Shown: positions 21,301 through 26,400 of the stretch, piece after piece
Layout: the number at the start of each line of letters is the position of its first letter
How positions within the stretch are numbered: position 1 is the first letter of the stretch
Origin: CAZQSL01 sp964595945
Lineage (GTDB): Bacteria; UBP15; UBA6099; JAJRTR01
Direction of reading: 5' to 3'
Length of the DNA: 46,965 nt
Assembly (NCBI GenBank): GCA_964595945.1
Contig: CAZQSL010000012.1
Location: forward strand, 1-46,965
The notes under the pieces: model-generated
The model's input: only the letters and a program-made list of their open reading frames with translations
The model's database searches: none
What the model was told of the DNA's origin: nothing
Translations under genes and position numbers: made by a program

Positions 21301-24300
21301 CAGAGTTGGGCGAATCGGTGTACTGCAACGTTATGATGTCTGTCGACTTGACGGTGAATTTACCATCGTTGGAAGCCCCAGCGGCGAGGCCGAACACAGT
21401 ATTGATCGAGGCCGTGAAGACACCAGTGTTAGAGCCGGTTTCAGTGAAAAGCAGTTGTTCGATTTCACCTGTCGCCGAATGCTGCGCTGTGAGCAGCCTG
21501 TTGTCGACAGCCGTCGAATTGGTATTGAGATCGGCATCGGTGAGAGTAAAGGCAAGTGGTGCGCCCGGCACTGCCACGGCTGCTCCAGCCGTAAGAGTAG
21601 CATTGTAGCCGCCCGAGATGCTGACCGTGAATGACACGGTGCCGCTACTGCCGTCTGCCCTGAGCGCATCGGAATATGTCGATGCAACGGCGGTTAGCGC
21701 CCTGACAGTCATAACTCCGTCCGAAGACACACCTGAGGCAGTGCCATACACTGTTGGGAGGACTGCTTGAAAAATGCCCGTGTTTACACCGGTTTCCACA
21801 AGATTCAGCGATTCCGTTTCGCCGGTATGGCTATTCGTGACTGTAACGGTCCTTGATTCCATCACAAGCGAATTTGTGTTGAGATCGGCATCCGACAATG
21901 ACACCGCGATCGAGGCTCCCGGGAGGATCGAGACCGGAAGCGCCGATAGCACCGCCGTAGCGCCACCCATAACATTGACATCGACAGTGTGTGTCGTCGT
22001 GCCTCCCGAGGAGTTCAACATGTCAATATATGTCACACGGACAGTCTGCCCGGCCTTGATCTGTATGATTCCGTCAACAGGGCCAATGACTGCCGAAAAC
22101 GCTGACGGTATGGTTGTCGAAAAAACTCCGGTATTGACTCCCGTCTCGGAAAAAGTGACCGATTCCGTTTCTCCGGTCGATACGTTGACGACACTCGACA
22201 GGAAGGAATTGACTACAGCGTGATCAGTATTGAGATCGCTATCAGTAACAGTAAAAGAAATAGATTGCCCGGGAGTCATCGACGCTGTCGTCGTCGTGAG
22301 AGTGGAGTTGCTGCCGCCTGTAACCAACGCCGTGGCTGTAACGATGGCCGACCCGCCGGCAGCATTGAGAGCATCGTTGTATTGAGAGGTCAGTGAGTCT
22401 CCGGCCTTGACATTTATAATTGAATCACCGTTCACACCTGCTACCATCCCGTATTGTGTCGAGAGATAGGCAGTGAAAACGCCCGTGTTGCCTGCGGTCT
22501 CACTGAGGGTTAGCGGAGCAGTCTCGCCTGTTACGGGATTCAGTATCACCACTGTTTTTGTGTCGATGTTTGCGGGATTGGTATTGAGGTCAGCATCGAC
22601 AATAGTGAAAAGTACCGGGGTGCCGGGAGTGAACGGAGTTGGACTCGCCGTGAAAGAGCCAGATGCTCCTCCCGTGACTACTGTCGCCGCGGACATGCTG
22701 GCGGTGCCGCCAGTGATGGTAATCGCGTCGCTGTACTGGATCGTGACGGAATTGCCAGCCTGGACATTGAATGTCCCGTTGTTCGCAGTCTCGGCACTTG
22801 TGCCGAAAACAGTATTGACACTTGCGAAAAAAATGCCGGTGGCAACACCTGTTTCGGTAAGTGTGATCAGTTCCGATTCGCCGGTTGTGGAATTGACGGC
22901 AGTCAAACTTCTTGATTCTACCATGACTGAATTTGTATTGAGGTCCGGGTCAGCGAGCGTAAACGCGATCGGCATGCCCGGAACGATCGACGAAGGTGCC
23001 GATGTGATCGTGCCTGTAGTACCTCCTGTGACAACAGACGAAGCACTGTAGCTGGTAGTGCCTCCGGTTGCATTGAGCATATCGACGTAAATAGTGCTGA
23101 CAGACGCTCCTGCTCTCACGGACAGGGCCCCATCGCTGGATGCGCCTGCCGCAAGGCCGAACACAGTCGGCAAGGTGCCAGTGAATACTCCAGTGTTCAC
23201 CCCGGTTTCCGTTAGCGTGACCACTTCGGTTTCGGATGTATTGGAATTTGTTACAGTGACCGTTCGGGTTTCAGTGACGCCGGAATTTGTGTTCAGGTCA
23301 GCATCCGTGAGCGAAATGGCCAGAGGATTACCCGGAAAGATGCTGGCGGGCGTCATTGCAAATACAGCATTGGCTCCGCCAAGCACTGAAACTGAAGCGC
23401 TGACCGTGCCGGTGCCTCCGGTAGCTGTCATGCCATCCGAATAGGAAGTCGTGAAGGTGTCGCCGGCCACACAGTTCATGGAGGCGTTGTTATTGACACC
23501 TGCCACAGCGTTGTAGACCGATGCGAATGTAGCGGTGAACAGTCCCGTGTTGACACCAGTCTCACTGCAAAGGATCGTTTCAAGTTCGTTGGTGCGTGTA
23601 TTTCTGAACACGAGGCTTACAGTGTTGACAGAGACTGGATTGACATTGAGATCAGAGTCACTGAGCGCTACTGACACGACGCCGCCGGGAACGATCGAAG
23701 AAGTGACCGTGAGCACCCCAGTTGCACCACCGGTCACAGTCGTGAGAGAATTGTGAGTGACCGCCGCTCCAGACGCGTTTGCCGTTTCGCTGTAAGTAGT
23801 TCTGACCGAGTCGCCGGATTTGACATTTAGCGTACCGTTGTTGCTGGCGCCTGCCGCAGCGCCATACTGAGAGACGAGCATTCCCGTAAATATCTTGGTC
23901 GACGTGCCGGTTTCTGTCATAACAATCGTTTCGGTCTCACCGGTGGAAATATTGGTAATCACGAGCGTGAACGTGTCCACAACTGCGCTGTTGGCATCGA
24001 GATCGTTATCATTGACCGTGACAAGTATGCTCTGTCCAGGAGAAATTGATACAGTAGAGGCCAGCGAGCCGTTGTAAGAAGGAGCTACAGCCGGAGTAGT
24101 TTCAATAGCTGTTGTGACAGTACTTGAATTGCCGGGTGATGAGTGAAATACAAACGGATACATCGTACCGGTGCCATCACCTGGATCGAGCGGGGTCTGT
24201 CCGCCAGTGACAGTGGCGCCATCATTGACTATATACGGAGTCCCAAGCGTCGCGATAGACGGAGTCACGGGTACGAGTACGTCGACGTAAGCGCTGCTGC

Positions 24301-25225
24301 CCGCCGCCGGGGGAGTGTCCAATGCGCCATCCTGCACTATTCCGACATTCCAAGACAGATGCCCTGCCGCGCTCAGTGTGGCGCTCCCGAGAGCCGGGGG
24401 CGTCACGATCGTGCTGCCTGCCGGGAAGTCGTCATTCACGACAACATCATACATCGGCCCGCCTGTCGCGGTATGAGTGGGATTGTTCACCGTCAGTCTC
24501 ACTCTGTACCACGTCGTGTGGCCTACCCTTGGTGGATTGTGTCCTGACACATGCGTCATCGTTTTCTCTGCCGAGAGCATGCCCGGATTGAATACTATCG
24601 AGAGATCGACATAGTCGATACTCGACAGCCACCCACTGTGTCCCTGATCGATCTGCACCCAGAAGTATTCAGTCTGTCCCGGCCCGAGCAGTGCCGGATT
24701 GAGTGCCAGTCGCTTTGCGCCCCAGTAGTTGTTGTTACCCTCCAGACGCCCGAGATTGATTGCGGCGGGATTGGCAGCTGCCGAAAAAGCTGTCCCGTTG
24801 CCCCCAGCGTATGGGACTGAGTCCCAGTACAGGATGTCATACTCATAGCTGACAGGATAATCGATGTCCCACAACACGGGAAAAAGTTCCGCCGCGAGGA
24901 TAGAACTGAAACTCTCGTTGGCATCGAGCGCAATAGAGCCGGCGCTCGCGTCGGTCGGCTGCCACTGATGAGACCATCTGAAGGGATTTCTTGTATCCGA
25001 GTATCCGACATACCAGTTGAAATAGGTGACGGGATCATTTCTGCTATTATTCATCGATCCATCGGTAAGACTGCTAAAATTGAGCTGCCGTGTACCAACC
25101 CTGTCGATGAAGATTTCAGCTCCCCGCGCCGGCCAGCCAATCAGGGATGCAAAAAAACACAGCATAATCAACATACGGCTATTGTCGAAACGAATAACAA
25201 ACCAGTTAGGTAAAAATATAGTCAA
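6743..25225 (-). CDS. Giant repetitive surface protein with C-terminal beta-barrel-like region
   Basis: Very large exported protein, 6,160 residues from the chosen start. In order: signal sequence (hydrophobic MLIMLCFFASLIGW, likely cut after about residue 36); a unique N-terminal domain (about 37-216); a DUF11-like domain (about 217-350); 32 tandem beta-sandwich units of about 118 residues (383-4156); six Ig-like units of about 88 residues (4157-4686); one isolated degenerate 118-residue unit (4687-4804); carboxypeptidase-regulatory-like and DUF11-like segments; an SdrD-B-like domain with EDTNANGIYDKDE (about 5187-5250); and about 860 residues rich in alternating polar/aromatic strands, resembling an outer-membrane barrel. 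No frameshift interrupts 18.5 kb. Likely an adhesin or surface-fibre protein that anchors itself; this is inference. Start is uncertain: TTG at 25225 has GGCAGG six bases upstream; TTG at 25246 and ATG at 25174 have no clear site. Unlike many barrels it ends in lysines, not an aromatic residue. Confidence 0.9.
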   Translation of the reverse strand: MTIFLPNWFVIRFDNSRMLIMLCFFASLIGWPARGAEIFIDRVGTRQLNFSSLTDGSMNNSRNDPVTYFNWYVGYSDTRNPFRWSHQWQPTDASAGSIALDANESFSSILAAELFPVLWDIDYPVSYEYDILYWDSVPYAGGNGTAFSAAANPAAINLGRLEGNNNYWGAKRLALNPALLGPGQTEYFWVQIDQGHSGWLSSIDYVDLSIVFNPGMLSAEKTMTHVSGHNPPRVGHTTWYRVRLTVNNPTHTATGGPMYDVVVNDDFPAGSTIVTPPALGSATLSAAGHLSWNVGIVQDGALDTPPAAGSSAYVDVLVPVTPSIATLGTPYIVNDGATVTGGQTPLDPGDGTGTMYPFVFHSSPGNSSTVTTAIETTPAVAPSYNGSLASTVSISPGQSILVTVNDNDLDANSAVVDTFTLVITNISTGETETIVMTETGTSTKIFTGMLVSQYGAAAGASNNGTLNVKSGDSVRTTYSETANASGAAVTHNSLTTVTGGATGVLTVTSSIVPGGVVSVALSDSDLNVNPVSVNTVSLVFRNTRTNELETILCSETGVNTGLFTATFASVYNAVAGVNNNASMNCVAGDTFTTSYSDGMTATGGTGTVSASVSVLGGANAVFAMTPASIFPGNPLAISLTDADLNTNSGVTETRTVTVTNSNTSETEVVTLTETGVNTGVFTGTLPTVFGLAAGASSDGALSVRAGASVSTIYVDMLNATGGTTSYSASSVVTGGTTGTITSAPSSIVPGMPIAFTLADPDLNTNSVMVESRSLTAVNSTTGESELITLTETGVATGIFFASVNTVFGTSAETANNGTFNVQAGNSVTIQYSDAITITGGTASMSAATVVTGGASGSFTASPTPFTPGTPVLFTIVDADLNTNPANIDTKTVVILNPVTGETAPLTLSETAGNTGVFTAYLSTQYGMVAGVNGDSIINVKAGDSLTSQYNDALNAAGGSAIVTATALVTGGSNSTLTTTTASMTPGQSISFTVTDSDLNTDHAVVNSFLSSVVNVSTGETESVTFSETGVNTGVFSTTIPSAFSAVIGPVDGIIQIKAGQTVRVTYIDMLNSSGGTTTHTVDVNVMGGATAVLSALPVSILPGASIAVSLSDADLNTNSLVMESRTVTVTNSHTGETESLNLVETGVNTGIFQAVLPTVYGTASGVSSDGVMTVRALTAVASTYSDALRADGSSGTVSFTVSISGGYNATLTAGAAVAVPGAPLAFTLTDADLNTNSTAVDNRLLTAQHSATGEIEQLLFTETGSNTGVFTASINTVFGLAAGASNDGKFTVKSTDIITLQYTDSPNSDGGSTILSAQTAITGGTTASLTVSPVSFTPGATVTFTLADGDLNTDGAVSNTFSINVRNTVTNEIEPLLLIETGISTGIFTGAVSTVYGMAAGGGGDGIFNVRAGDTLSAQYSDALTANGGTSVLNVSSTVTGGSNAILTVSHTGIVPGTAISYTLIDADLNTHPGSADTITLTAVSSSGESETLTLTETGASTGIFTGSINTAYSALPGVGGDASFGVSKSDVISLNYTDTLNSSGGTTPHTVTVTVTGGADATFSMLPASIIPGASVTFSLSDNDLNANPLVPDSWAVAVRNSVTGEIENLTLIETGNSTGVFSGILNTVYGTGAGISNNSLMTVRAGSTIISLYYDSLNQDGGTATHTVSTAVTGGSTGLLTAIPSIVAPGVPVSCSVSDSDLNISPSAADTVTVNATNLSTGEIEIVTLVETGVDTGIFTGVLPSVYFDGNGTSNGTIQIKAGQTVRFSYSDMLNASGGTSANNVNISVVGGSNATFSMNPTALLPGVTLAISLTDADLNQDANLSESISITVLNQTNLETETVTLSETGKNTGVFSGTLPTIYGVASGGSGNGALSVRKGDVAKAAYTDVLSFDGGTVIHSVESTITGGSAALFAANRSSIIPGNSITYTLTDSDLNVNPLAVDSKMLTAASGGESENLIFTETGIATGVFTATVNTVFGLAAGAPNDGKFSVQSGNTITIQYADNPNADGGSTVIPVSTTVIGGASAIFEVTPVPVHPGETLTFTLNDPDLDTDPGGIETFDITASNDDTGEVETVTLTETGLGTGIFSGTLASAYDDGSAIPVANDGTIFLKDTDNIISQYSDTLTANGGTALVTVTTNVMGGHDALLSVSPLSITPGTTISYTLSDGDLNIDSGVIDTYSLVLNCSNGDSETLTLTETAIASGIFTVTVGSVYSQGAFAVNDGQLSVRAGETATLEYSDAMDSAGGPATHAVTVAVYGGADASFSVFPVSAIPGTPIAVTLTDNDLNANAGAIDSWSLVFTNLSTGETEDVNLIETSASSGVFTGVLPTAFGVATGTSGNGVMMVEANDSISASYLDSLDSDGGALAHPVTVAITGGTSGSLSSSVSSITPGAAIFYTLTDGDLDTDPAVADILQVIAVNTVSGETESITFSETGVSTGIFEGVLTTAYASSAGPDDDLTLFVMAGQPVRLTYTDTLNDLGGISAHVAEVLVIGGCDSSYDVAPVSILPGSPLVFTLVDNDLDANHFALDSTVLTVMNTVTGESEEIILLETGVNSGVFSHTMDTVYGTSAGPEDGAAITIRRGDFITSSYSDTLTADGGTDIHIATATVTGGTDGSLSANKTSILPGMSITFTLTDPDLNTNPAAADNKLLTAVNAATGESEQMLFIENGPDTGEFYASVNTMFGLVSGAANDGAFSVKAGDSITIAYIDTPTHDGGVGTRIVSIPVTGGNTATFVLVSSSPLPGGMLTFSLADADLDTDPSTHQSVTLTATNTITGEVENITLVETSQHSGMFVKQVQTVYGGVAGVSGDGVFSVKANDAITAQYSDALTSNGGASTNNVSFVIAGGHDASFTVSHSDIVPGTSVSLAIDDFDMNIQPAAIDSFTLSAHCSSGENETVTFTETAVSSGIFSAVVDTVYTSVHDPGGNGVIGVRSGTTITLVYPDAYDALGGPATRTVVIDVHGGNSAALQSWPASVYPGDQVTLTIEDADLDTDPAVAGSWPIEVTNAATGEKESVTLTETAPGSGIFSGALSTVYAAGSGTSYNGVMTVRAGASIETTYIDTLNADGGVTSHYATTVVNGGQSGVISSFPTTIIPGDTVTFQLIDRDIDTDPLALDTIALTLINPGTSETELITLTETGNSTGVFSDTVTTVFSLTAGPSGNDEAVSVFAGNTLTVTYHDILASDGGSSIITASTAVTGGHTASFLSSPAAITPGQSVTFTLREPDFNNDSTVAETHVITAVNTATGETESVTLTETDVDTGIFTGAIATVFGLAAGANDSAIMDIRSGNVITAQYTDHLTSNGGTAAFVTTTPVYGGSDSQLSAIPLAIVPGDAVTFTLMDADLNSNSSIAETIHLTAYNSSTGESETLAMVETSANTGIFTVNVPTVFSLSAGASGDGIFSIRAGAALTMSYTDTLTANGGASVLNAAASVIGGHDSHVDIAPSSLRPGDGLAITLEDGDLDANPLYPDTVDFLVTNTVNGENETITLGETGVSTGIFTAVLPTHFGIASGVADSGTMNVKAGDIVRVSYHDTLTASGGTSSSSAESIVAGGHDAILTCSTYSIIPGQDVSFTITDADMDTDSLAADSFTSPVTQTLSGESEYVTFIETGITTGVFTATVHTRYGTTPDADNTGIINVSAGAALRLDYSDSFTAIGNAVSQSASSAVSGGADSSVSVSPGSVLPGGILQFMVIDADLDADPSSVEHYHFSVINQTTGETEILDFTETGIGTGIFSAAITTVFSVSPGASGDAIVSVKAGDILSFVYNDVLTQDGDTAMRSVAAVITGGADSLLTVLPSDIKPGRSLTLSLSEPDLNTIQFGIDAISIPVVNFTTGETENVKLTETEMDSGVFECVIPTTFGEMPGIDGDGVVSVKSGDMISGAYHDQLNSLGGTDIHTVTATVSGGSDSALTASPTVILPGQGVVFTLTDFDLNKSATSAETIALAISNPGTNETESFTLTETSFDTGVFTVTVPTLFSLIADMPGNGRMFVRSGASLTMTYHDALNDAGGPETHIATVTVTGGASGIISATDTAIPGDMITAMLADSDLDKTPLVETVAIQALNNNTGEEETLILTETSPSSGVFSGTLHTIEGMGTTSGAGADNDGIMPAAGNNTISFIYDDTLTSEGGSTVRTAVTTMYDPGNSVTIVSPIGTFATSTFDITGVTDAYSQVSVKNPITGEVMTSHASATGTYIIYGVKFPEGLNNYSVVSRDPAGNTAAAIAAVRVDTTNSISITTPINESWINVYYTDIIGMTDKDAQITGERIQGSLAMTSQADSGGLFLMQDYPLVAGRNEIVFTSTDSFGNTATAGVVIFADPDISLMLRTPENGRGYNTHQILVEGVTDPGSQATAMHPSTGLPVTVTAGQDGKFSLGVFSFPEGQVAFSVTSTDEAGNTATATVAFYVDTLNTNHISTPPVVTSQYADITGGTDAYSTVTMKHPVTGEILTTRSDHTGAYSFAGVALPDGDYFAATYSVDSLGNKATATISFRVDATIRLSVSMPPNKTVVSDPVLIIFGETDPGSTVTMTNQDTGQVIEVTAGATGTFAIPGAALVEGINNIEILSVDPAGNSIIYEQAINYYPEISLMILSPAYDTVEKKDVLTVSGTTVPGAEVSMAHPLTGQILSVIADDYGNYIFPDVPFHRGRNTFTVTVVDTLGRTTSTYSRFVITELGADAILVVSERTVFNHPIFVDVIDRESYLDAMFVDIVHATVVNPRNGDSEYITLVETGPDTGAFRGHVETRECLSSDGSDSKVLCVVEGDIAVTEHVDQIRSDGTLGTSLSATTLITNDALRILVHAVTVSGGLDKIPLANVEINILSFDATGKFSGDIFSYQTDENGAIPTEFIGRMYGSNSYRIVLPEPFNSIPYNQSSPFTIASIASAPVDASGVKVLEIVLDPAGYVYNILTGTKIDGATVTFHREDGTVVNGPFGLCTNSPSRTQTNPQVTGYCDQPGGFEFVSAESGSDITPGYYYITVSFEGAPQLAESYYPVTRSDAAWSGVHQVYNGEIFRLDQSHQPVGMRIPLMPRLAVSPAVVIEKTADKKVATIGDFITYRITVRNQTQFRSDPNYPVIIDDTLPVTMKFVEGSVSAGKGVSFSAVRTAADRMMILIPSLYGAGDQFGRDKITFYYRGIVNTGAVPGDVIENRAFVSINGSTVSNTAVASVTVVPDPLFDKALLVGRVYEDTNANGIYDKDESGYRGATVVLDDGTSVTTGANGLYSIPAVRPGASFTGTRVAKLDVRTLPAGSVATTEVSQFIRMTAGGIDSADFGFRVPEDATAVAKTEKSLIVASVDLTISEIKSNDSHVSRPNKSEMPDGGNTDGRVAVFYSGRAAKKFKVNLAYDSSKKFSRDEEPIPSAENYYPVTGDDSRVTGTMQSQGKFYMDVTSENSHLAAGYLNAAFDNTSLLDESHPIQGAVYKTSRGRTSDDLKRHNFMLFASRRTNMRANAEYRATGLSSYYLPHTNVIPGSETVKLQSRDRLAPDRIVTATTLQRGVEYETDYVSGEIRFYTPPQQYTDGSSIISSGTETGNPVWVLIEYAYDPTTDDYGVLGARWTARPLRNVLAGTSFLRRTIEGRAVETRGIDLHFAKKGKDILRFEWAGSEDTGVPGYASFDGGKTFTVSRDQDTGRQNAYLADFTLDGSDGLTLQAYYHEVPGGFDGGALSMKGMRRSGGKVGTNFAGGALSLEFTRSATMSGASSLALSHTDGGRSSLTRLGFTNNLKSGRLTTEFINRHPATYSATGTAPRQTDFAYKLERSLTEKTTTYVRQQFTLSGKPRNISALGITKKVSKKMTLASEIIVGKGNAGGSLGLEYRAKPGTRTYFELSNGARFDSDTGGLVLKSGVSGDIGKSAKAYTEYEVGSNNETGQTTRRTAGLSRRFEGAEGLENYITLSRSLEDSDIQGRNISTIVRLTTLFKHSDRQVFSGEFEFKRQRGTTEQDIFGTYMKYTNRIVRGVEGYVEFENRYNKPDTAEVSEYKKIKIIGGLALRQERRNRFTLIARAGRVREYRPTAENREIVPDSTAIVISAEGIYKLNPAFSLRHKTATKFIKETLPPLATAHVRTTLNVTGLTWRLARKWELSAEWRALKQTSYGDKTDGAVVEAGYLMNDTFRFASGYNFSNHSDDEFQLTDYSWKGWFFKMQGKK
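10814..11167 (-). repeat. Isolated, degenerate 33rd copy of the 118-residue unit
   Basis: This 354-base stretch is exactly one repeat long but lies beyond the Ig-like block, separated from the main array by 1.6 kb. It keeps the unit's order: ADAIL start, NPRNGDSEYITLVETGPDTGAFRG in the centre (as two shorter matches, GDSEYITLVETG and DTGAF) and DQIRSDGT near the end. It has lost the PG turn and the DxDLN loop, where DRESYLD stands instead. Confidence 0.75.
11168..12756 (-). repeat. Six tandem Ig-like units of about 88 residues
   Basis: Six units, each with a G(V/T/M)TD(P/A)xSxV strand, a HPxTG or NPITGE turn, a TGxY/F strand and a closing VxSxDxxGNTATA strand. They resemble bacterial Ig-like domains of large adhesins. 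Copies are diverged at the protein level. They sit between the main array and the isolated 33rd unit and may serve as a spacer in an extended stalk. Confidence 0.75.
12757..24079 (-). repeat. Array of 32 tandem 354-bp (118-residue) units
   Basis: Minus-strand unit starts, 1 to 32: 24079, 23725, 23374, 23020, 22666, 22312, 21961, 21607, 21253, 20899, 20548, 20194, 19843, 19489, 19141, 18781, 18430, 18076, 17722, 17368, 17014, 16660, 16309, 15955, 15598, 15244, 14890, 14536, 14182, 13828, 13474, 13120. Most units are 354 bases; units 2, 6, 10, 12, 16 and 22 are 351. A unit runs: xxPG turn near residue 15; LxDxDLNTN loop near 22-30; VxNxxTGExExxTLTETGxxTGxF in the middle; TVFGxAAG; VxAGDxxxxxYxDxLxxxGGT; and VTGG at the end. 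The regular hydrophobic alternation suggests a Ser/Thr-rich beta-sandwich. No two copies are near-identical, so collapse or expansion by misassembly is unlikely. Confidence 0.93.
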
Positions 25226-25231
25226 TATAAA

Positions 25232-25237
25232 CCTGCC
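25232..25237 (-). promoter_or_regulatory. RBS supporting a TTG start for the giant gene
   Basis: GGCAGG on the minus strand lies six bases before TTG (25223-25225). Neither the TTG at 25246 nor the ATG at 25174 has a recognisable site, so this is the best-supported start, though not certain. Confidence 0.4.
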
Positions 25238-25315
25238 CAGAGCCAATCATGTTTTTCGGAAACCATGTTATCACATTTGTACATATTAGAAAATGACATT
25301 AATCTCAAATGGAGA

Positions 25316-25339
25316 ATAATACCCGGGTGTGCAATTGCA
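25316..25339. promoter_or_regulatory. Two adjacent palindromes and a possible -10 upstream of the giant gene
   Basis: The perfect palindromes ACCCGGGT (25321-25328) and TGCAATTGCA (25330-25339) are separated by one base. On the minus strand TATTAT (25316-25321) abuts them and could be a -10 box, about 85 bases before the chosen TTG. No good -35 hexamer is seen, which would suit an activator-dependent promoter. The rest of 25247-25560 holds no gene; it also contains a short hairpin at 25456-25472 without a T-run. Confidence 0.3.
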
Positions 25340-25560
25340 AATTGGGACGTAAACGCGGGGGGAAAGAGGCCTTTTGAAACGAACGGATCATGATATTAAC
25401 TTACAATATCCGCCCGGCAATACAACAGTTAGTAAATATTGTGATTACACAACACGGCAATCTGTTATTGCCATTGCCTCTGTCTTGGGAATGATCGACT
25501 TCAAACACCGGGGATAATCAAACACGAAGACAGCAGTGCAAAAGCCGGGCCGCTGATCTG

Positions 25561-26382
25561 TCACTCATCTTCGCCGAGGATAACCGCATCGGGAGTGAGA
25601 TCGAACGCTACGGAAAGCGCCCGCAGCCGTTGTGTGGAAAGGCGGTTTCTGACTGGCCCCATCGAAGCGACTTTGATATATATGCCAGCGGTTTTTTCAG
25701 CAGTATCTATGAGCCCGAACGCCATATCGAGGTCCGGCCCCGAAGCCATCGCACCATGATGCTCCCATACGGCAATCGAACGTTTCTTGAATATTTCGGC
25801 TGTCGCCGAAGCGAGTTCCGCACTTCCCGGCATGAGCCATTTTACAAGACCGCACCCATCGGGAAAAACGACAAGGCATTCCGTGTGCATTTCCCACAAG
25901 AGACGGGTAAGCGATTTCGTGTCAAGGTCGAGAGCGTAAGTGAGAGCGATCAGATTTGGAGTGTGAGTATGGACAATCACTCTGTCGACACCACCGGTCG
26001 CGCCTGTGCGCACCTCGTGCGCGAGCAGATGGGAAGGCAGTTCGCTCGTCGGTGCGCAACCCGACTGAAGTCCCCATATCACACGGTATTGCGAGCCGTC
26101 AGAACACACTTCGATAACCCCGAGTGTATCTTTTGGTGCGAGCGGTACATTGCGCAGAAACTGTCCAGTGCCGGTAACGAGAAACATCGTTTCCGCGAGC
26201 GATTTGACCTGTATGCCGATAGGTTTCCACTCGCCAGGATACATTTTTTCTGGTGTTTCATCAGGGTGAAGACGCACGCTGATATTGCCGGCGTTGCGTT
26301 CGGCCCAACCTTTCATCCAAATGTCGCCGGCTGTCCTTGTAACACACTCGACAATATTCTTGAATTTGTTTCTACCATTCAT
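25561..26382 (-). CDS. rhaD: L-rhamnulose-1-phosphate aldolase
   Basis: Class II, zinc-dependent cytoplasmic aldolase splitting L-rhamnulose 1-phosphate into dihydroxyacetone phosphate and L-lactaldehyde. Its 273 residues match E. coli RhaD (274) almost end to end. Active-site signatures are present: PTSELPSHLLAHE (catalytic Glu), the zinc histidines in VHTHTPNLIALTY and in WEHHGAMASGP, and TECLVVFPDG. The ATG at 26382 has GGAG eight bases upstream. It follows rhaA by 18 bases and is surely co-transcribed with it. The kinase RhaB, which makes its substrate, and any RhaS/R-type regulator or transporter are not in this window. Confidence 0.95.
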   Translation of the reverse strand: MNGRNKFKNIVECVTRTAGDIWMKGWAERNAGNISVRLHPDETPEKMYPGEWKPIGIQVKSLAETMFLVTGTGQFLRNVPLAPKDTLGVIEVCSDGSQYRVIWGLQSGCAPTSELPSHLLAHEVRTGATGGVDRVIVHTHTPNLIALTYALDLDTKSLTRLLWEMHTECLVVFPDGCGLVKWLMPGSAELASATAEIFKKRSIAVWEHHGAMASGPDLDMAFGLIDTAEKTAGIYIKVASMGPVRNRLSTQRLRALSVAFDLTPDAVILGEDE

Positions 26383-26400
26383 CGGCCAGTCTCCATTTCG

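Noticed and set aside
12831..23756. Many plus-strand open frames of about 60-190 codons opposite the repeat array, with repeated PVSVSVT-like text
   Set aside because: They recur once per 354-base unit in the same relative frame and simply mirror the codon use of the minus-strand gene. They have no ribosome sites and no independent similarity.
12757..24079. Assembly artefact or collapsed repeat
   Set aside because: No two units are near-identical, the frame is open throughout, and length changes are whole codons. An error would be expected to break the frame.
12757..24079. CRISPR-like or satellite array
   Set aside because: The period is 354 bases, the sequence is coding and conservation is at protein level with no short fixed direct repeat.
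25456..25472. Hairpin GGCAAT/ATTGCC after rhaD as a terminator
   Set aside because: The stem is only six base pairs and no T-run follows on the minus strand.
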